Shown here piece after piece: positions 61,209-64,000 of a DNA stretch of 64,000 nt. The position numbers and the translations under genes were made by a program. The notes beneath the pieces were generated by a model that searched no databases, had not been told where the DNA came from, and saw only the letters and a list, made by a program, of their open reading frames with translations. Source of the DNA: DASXHZ01 sp036488085 (GTDB taxonomy: Bacteria; Acidobacteriota; Thermoanaerobaculia; Gp7-AA8); assembly GCA_036488085.1 (NCBI GenBank), contig DASXHZ010000058.1:78498-142497 (forward strand). Reading direction: 5' to 3'. Position 1 is the stretch's first letter, and the number at the start of each line of letters is the position of its first letter.

Positions 61209-61958
61209 ATGTTCGAGACCTCGGTCGTTCGTGCTCGCGTGGCGGAACGTCGTTTCAGCCTGCTCTCCGTCTCGCTCGTCGCCCACTCGCTGGTCGTCAT
61301 CGCGGTGATCGCCGCGAGCCTCAGCTCCTTGTCGTTTCCGAAGGCGCCGCCGCATGAGTACCAGGTGTTCTTCCAGCAGGCCGCGCCGCCGCCTCCGCCC
61401 GCCGCGCCTCATCAGGCGGCGCCGCAGCCGGCGCAGCAGCATGCCGCGGCGACTCTCCCGAATGTCGTGCCGCACGCCGCCACGGTGCCGGCGACGTTGA
61501 CCCCGGCGCACATCCCGGACGTGATTCCGAACGTACCGCAGGCAGCGTCGAGCGACCTCGCTCCCGCGACCAGCACCGCAATCGGTCCGGGCACCGGCAC
61601 CGGCAAGGGCGATGTGAATAGCGTCGGCACGGACCAACAGTCCGTGGACACGACCCCCGTCCCCGACACCGTCTTTCACCCGGGCGCCGACGTGAAGCCC
61701 GCGGTCGTCCTTTACCGCGTCGAGCCGGTTTATCCGCGTGCAACTCTAGTGGCGCGGATGGGCGGCACCGTCGTCCTGAAATGCATCATCGACAAGAACG
61801 GCAATATCCGCGACGCGGAGGTCGTCGCCAGCTCCTTCGCGGCGTTCAACGCGCCGGCGCTCGACGCGCTACAGCATTGGCGCTTTGCCCCCGGCTCGCT
61901 CCACGGCAACGCGGTTGACACCTGGTTCGAGCTGACGATTCGCTTCCAGCCGCGGTGA
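61209..61958 (+). CDS. tonB: Energy transducer TonB-family protein
   Basis: 249 residues from the ATG at 61209, which has an excellent AAGGAGG site. A single membrane anchor (SLLSVSLVAHSLVVIAVIAA) is followed by a Pro/Ala/Gln-rich linker (about residues 55-150). The TonB C-terminal domain has YRVEPVYPRATLVARMGGTV and VDTWFELTIRFQPR. It would couple the proton motive force to outer-membrane receptors; exbB/exbD are not in the window. Acidobacterial genomes have many such single TonB genes, so the receptor is unknown. Confidence 0.85.
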   Translation: MFETSVVRARVAERRFSLLSVSLVAHSLVVIAVIAASLSSLSFPKAPPHEYQVFFQQAAPPPPPAAPHQAAPQPAQQHAAATLPNVVPHAATVPATLTPAHIPDVIPNVPQAASSDLAPATSTAIGPGTGTGKGDVNSVGTDQQSVDTTPVPDTVFHPGADVKPAVVLYRVEPVYPRATLVARMGGTVVLKCIIDKNGNIRDAEVVASSFAAFNAPALDALQHWRFAPGSLHGNAVDTWFELTIRFQPR

Positions 61959-61966
61959 ACGTTGGA

Positions 61967-62008
61967 GATCCAGGTCAGAGATAGTCGCGCACGTCGACGA
62001 CCTGGATC
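61967..62008. other. 10-bp inverted repeat between tonB and the EamA gene
   Basis: GATCCAGGTC (61967-61976) and GACCTGGATC (61999-62008) are perfect complements around a 22-nt loop that itself contains GTCG/CGAC. It lies between two convergent genes, with no T-run. It could be a transcript-stabilising hairpin or a binding site. The 61959-62052 gap has nothing else of note. Confidence 0.5.
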
Positions 62009-62052
62009 GCACGTGTCCCTTCATACGCCGCGCGCTCGATAAGTTGGCAGCG

Positions 62053-62952
62053 CTACGACTCCGGCGCGACTTCGCCGATGGCGGCGACGCGTTTCGTCAG
62101 CGTCGTCACGTAGACGACGCCGAGGACGCCGCCGATTGTGAGCAAGGCGCCGCCGGCGGCCATCGGCGGAATCGTCTCGTGAAGCAACATCGTACCGAGG
62201 AACATCGAGACGATGACCGCGAGCTGCGAGATGACGCCGACCGTCATGGCGTCGACCCAGCGCAGCGAGAACGTCATCAGCAGTTGTGCGCCGATGGCGA
62301 AGAGGGCGGTCGCCGCGAGCGAGGCGACTTCGCTCCCGTGCGGCATGTGCCACGGGAACGAGAAGGGGATGCAGACGAAGAAGCCGAGCAGGTTGAAGCT
62401 CATGTAGACCGACCATGAGTTCTCGGAGCGGCGCGCGGCGCGGATCGCCGTCACGGCGCAGCCGCTGCAAATCGCGGAGGCGACGCCGAACAGCTCCCAG
62501 CGCCCGAAGCCGAGGATGTCGCCCGGCCGGGCGTGCGCATGGACCACGAAGTAAACGCCGGCGAGCGCAATCGGCAGCGGCAGGAGCACCTTGGCGCTGA
62601 TCCGTTCGCCGATGAAGAGGACCGAAAAGATCCCGCTGTAGATCGGCGCCGTGTAGTTCAGGAGCGTCGCGACGCCGACGTTGATGTGGGCGATTGCGAT
62701 GAAGTAGAGCAGCACGGCGCAGCCTCCGAAGAAGCCGCGGATCGCCAGGAGATCGGTGCGTTGGAACTGGAAAGCGAGGTGCCGGTAGCGCGGAATCAGC
62801 AGGCAGGGGACCAGCCCCGACGCGAAACGGACGCACGCAACCTGCGGTCCGGTGAGTTGCGCCGAGGCGAGCTTCGCCGCAAACGCCATGATGCCGAAGC
62901 AGATGGCGGAGAGCGTCATGAAAATGAGCGCGCGCCGGGTGTCGTGGACCAT
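62053..62952 (-). CDS. EamA-family (DMT) transporter
   Basis: 299 residues from the ATG at 62952, with ten membrane segments in two five-helix halves, as in DMT/EamA exporters (FMTLSAICFGIMAFAAKLAS, YTAPIYSGIFSVLFIGERIS, LLMTFSLRWVDAMTVGVISQ). It is probably a small-molecule exporter in the inner membrane; the substrate is unknown. Divergent from the GNAT gene with 23 bp between starts. Confidence 0.85.
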   Translation of the reverse strand: MVHDTRRALIFMTLSAICFGIMAFAAKLASAQLTGPQVACVRFASGLVPCLLIPRYRHLAFQFQRTDLLAIRGFFGGCAVLLYFIAIAHINVGVATLLNYTAPIYSGIFSVLFIGERISAKVLLPLPIALAGVYFVVHAHARPGDILGFGRWELFGVASAICSGCAVTAIRAARRSENSWSVYMSFNLLGFFVCIPFSFPWHMPHGSEVASLAATALFAIGAQLLMTFSLRWVDAMTVGVISQLAVIVSMFLGTMLLHETIPPMAAGGALLTIGGVLGVVYVTTLTKRVAAIGEVAPES

Positions 62953-62975
62953 TAGACTGCCCGCAGCCTAGCAAA

Positions 62976-63434
62976 ATGGATCAGAACGTCATCTATCGCA
63001 CCGCACAGCCATCCGATCGCGACGTCATCGTCGATTTCCAGATCGCGATGGCGCTCGAGACGGAAGACTTCGCGCTCGATCGCGCCATCTGTACGAAAGG
63101 CGTTGCCGCGGTGGTCGCCGATCCGTCGCTCGGGCGTTACTACGTCGCGGACGCCAACGGCCGCGTCGGCGCCTCACTTCTTCTCACCTATGAGTGGAGC
63201 GACTGGCGCAACGGCATGGTCTGGTGGATCCAGAGCGTCTACGTCATTCCCGAGATGCGCGGACAGCGGGTCTACGCCGGTCTGTACGAGCACGTGAAGC
63301 GCCTGGCACACGCCGAGGAGTCGGTTCGCGGCATCCGTCTCTACGTCGACCGCCGCAACACCCGCGCGCAGCAGGTCTACACTCGCCTCGGCATGGACGG
63401 CGAGCACTACCAAGTGTTCGAATGGATGAAGTGA
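62976..63434 (+). CDS. GNAT-family N-acetyltransferase
   Basis: 152 residues. The GNAT acetyl-CoA-binding motif is IQSVYVIPEMRGQRVYAGLY, and the C-terminal beta-strand segment VDRRNTRAQQVYTRLGM is typical. It transfers an acetyl group from acetyl-CoA to an amine; the substrate is unknown. It is followed by the peroxiredoxin gene, so the two may share a transcript. A short ATG ORF (63436) runs directly after its stop but I start the peroxiredoxin at 63493. Confidence 0.86.
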   Translation: MDQNVIYRTAQPSDRDVIVDFQIAMALETEDFALDRAICTKGVAAVVADPSLGRYYVADANGRVGASLLLTYEWSDWRNGMVWWIQSVYVIPEMRGQRVYAGLYEHVKRLAHAEESVRGIRLYVDRRNTRAQQVYTRLGMDGEHYQVFEWMK

Positions 63435-63492
63435 TATGTCACTGGCCGGCGGCTTGCGGTATGTTGCGAAGAACCTTTTCGGAGGTGGAAAG

Positions 63493-63930
63493 ATGCTGAA
63501 TGTAGGCGATCCCGCGCCTGATTTCGAGGCGGTCGATCACAACGGAAATCGCGTGAAGCTCGGCGACTTCCGCGGCAAGAAGCTCGTGCTCTGGTTCTAT
63601 CCGAAGGCCGATACCGGAGGCTGAACGGCCGAGGGTTCCGGGTTCCGGGACCTCACGGCGGAGTACGACGAGAAGAACGCGAAGATCGTCGGCGTCAGCT
63701 TCGACAGCGTCGAGGACAACGCGAAGTTCGCGAAGAAGAATGACTTTCCTTTCCCGCTCCTCTGCGACACCGACCGCAAGATCGGCATCGCATACGGCGC
63801 CGCCGACTCGTCGAAAGACGAGTACGCGCGCCGGATCGCGTACGTGATCGACGAGAACGGCAAGATCGCCGAGGCGCACGGGAAAGTGGATGCGCGGGCG
63901 TATCCGAAGGAGCAATTGAAAACGCTGTGA
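63493..63930 (+). CDS. Bcp-type peroxiredoxin with selenocysteine at the peroxidatic position (in-frame TGA)
   Basis: 145 residues from the ATG at 63493, which has GGAGGTGG eight bases upstream (an in-frame ATG at 63436 also exists). The frame is interrupted by TGA at 63622-63624, then continues TAEGSGFRDLTAEYDEKNAK to TGA 63928-63930. The surrounding FYPKADTGG-U-TAEG matches the Bcp/PrxQ active site FYPKADTPGCT, so residue 44 is the peroxidatic Cys position. The downstream PFPLLCDTDRKIGIAYGAAD and RRIAYVIDENGKIAEAH are typical peroxiredoxin segments. The usual TxxxAC resolving Cys is Ser, so it is a one-Cys/Sec type. Reads as a selenoprotein that reduces peroxides. Confidence 0.82.
63625..63659 (+). 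promoter_or_regulatory. Putative bacterial SECIS element
   Basis: Immediately after the in-frame TGA (63622-63624) a hairpin can form: GAGG (63631-63634), a bulged G, TTCCGG (63636-63641), apical loop GTT (63642-63644), then CCGGGA and CCTC (63645-63654). A GCC/GGC pair extends the base. The apical loop starts with G and lies 17 nt from the TGA, as in bacterial SECIS elements. It would recruit SelB with Sec-tRNA. Pairing was done by eye. Confidence 0.7.
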
Positions 63931-63933
63931 AGC

Positions 63934-64000
63934 GGGTTACGGGGTTTCGAGGTTACGGGGTTACGAGGTTACGAAGTCTCGAAACCCCGTAACCTCGAAA
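63934..64000. repeat. Inverted octamer array at the right edge
   Basis: Right after the peroxiredoxin stop: GGGTTACG, GGGTTTCG, AGGTTACG, GGGTTACG, AGGTTACG and AAGTCTCG, then the inverted sequence CGAAACCCCGTAACCTCGAAA (shown in two parts: CGAAACCCCG, TAACCTCGAAA), which runs off the window edge. The words GTTACGG and AGGTTACG are close to the GTTACC word of the 1746 array. Confidence 0.75.

Noticed and set aside
63622..63624. Frameshift or simple nonsense mutation in the peroxiredoxin gene
   Set aside because: Both sides are in the same frame, and the codon aligns with the catalytic cysteine, so a Sec codon explains it better; still open until the Sec machinery is found.

Overview
The window is a high-GC bacterial chromosome segment, almost certainly from an Acidobacteriota member (Thermoanaerobaculia/Holophagae-like lineages are the best guess). 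The reasons are two large paralogues that combine a GWxTD-like N-terminus with an acidobacterial-type von Willebrand A domain, a DUF4388 protein, several PilT-type ATPases, an S53 peptidase with Ig modules, PagL and TonB proteins that imply an outer membrane, and the common GTCATCCTGAG dispersed repeat. TTG and GTG starts are frequent. No rRNA, tRNA, phage, IS element or CRISPR array was seen.

Layout. 1-14.3 kb: a partial class II aldolase, a response regulator, the two serine dehydratase subunits, a PagL/GWxTD-VWA minus-strand group, a cysteine desulfurase, a DUF4388 protein, lgt, a repeat island, an ankyrin protein and aroC. 14.3-14.7 kb: a 9-copy 42/43-bp minisatellite. 14.9-24.4 kb: a class V aminotransferase and rmuC, then the overlapping trpG-D-C-F-B-A genes, which run through a Phe/Tyr-rich leader peptide and attenuator into a chorismate mutase and a DAHP synthase. 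trpE is not in the window. 24.4-31.4 kb: a secreted fibre-like protein, then minus-strand DUF4097, anti-sigma, ECF sigma, a fused MFS/spermidine synthase-like protein and a MutM-family glycosylase. 31.5-39.3 kb: an M23 peptidase, an M3 peptidase, a PAP2 protein, a DUF4403 lipoprotein, an aldo/keto reductase, apaG and a modular anchored protein. 39.3-45 kb: a histidine phosphatase, a candidate structured RNA, rpsA and assorted enzymes and outer-membrane proteins. 45-53.3 kb: three PilT-like ATPases (one with HEAT repeats) around two small unknown proteins and a glycosyltransferase/sugar-dehydrogenase fusion. 53.3-64 kb: an O-antigen ligase-like protein, a formate/nitrite channel, an S53 peptidase, TonB, an EamA exporter, a GNAT protein and a probable selenocysteine peroxiredoxin.

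The most notable signals are these. (1) A Bcp-type peroxiredoxin has an in-frame TGA exactly at the peroxidatic cysteine, followed at a suitable distance by a SECIS-like hairpin. (2) A leader peptide with five Tyr and two Phe codons and an intrinsic terminator precedes the chorismate mutase. (3) trpG has no ATG/GTG/TTG start and follows a short, ribosome-site-led peptide ORF that contains a Trp codon. (4) A ~230-nt minus-strand transcript candidate has its own promoter and terminator and carries a ~21-nt motif three times at ~74-nt spacing. (5) A set of intergenic repeats is built from 7- or 8-nt words laid out as inverted arrays, with a different word at each locus; one of them sits inside a coding sequence. 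The 42-bp minisatellite and a 21-bp array also follow a 7-nt phase.
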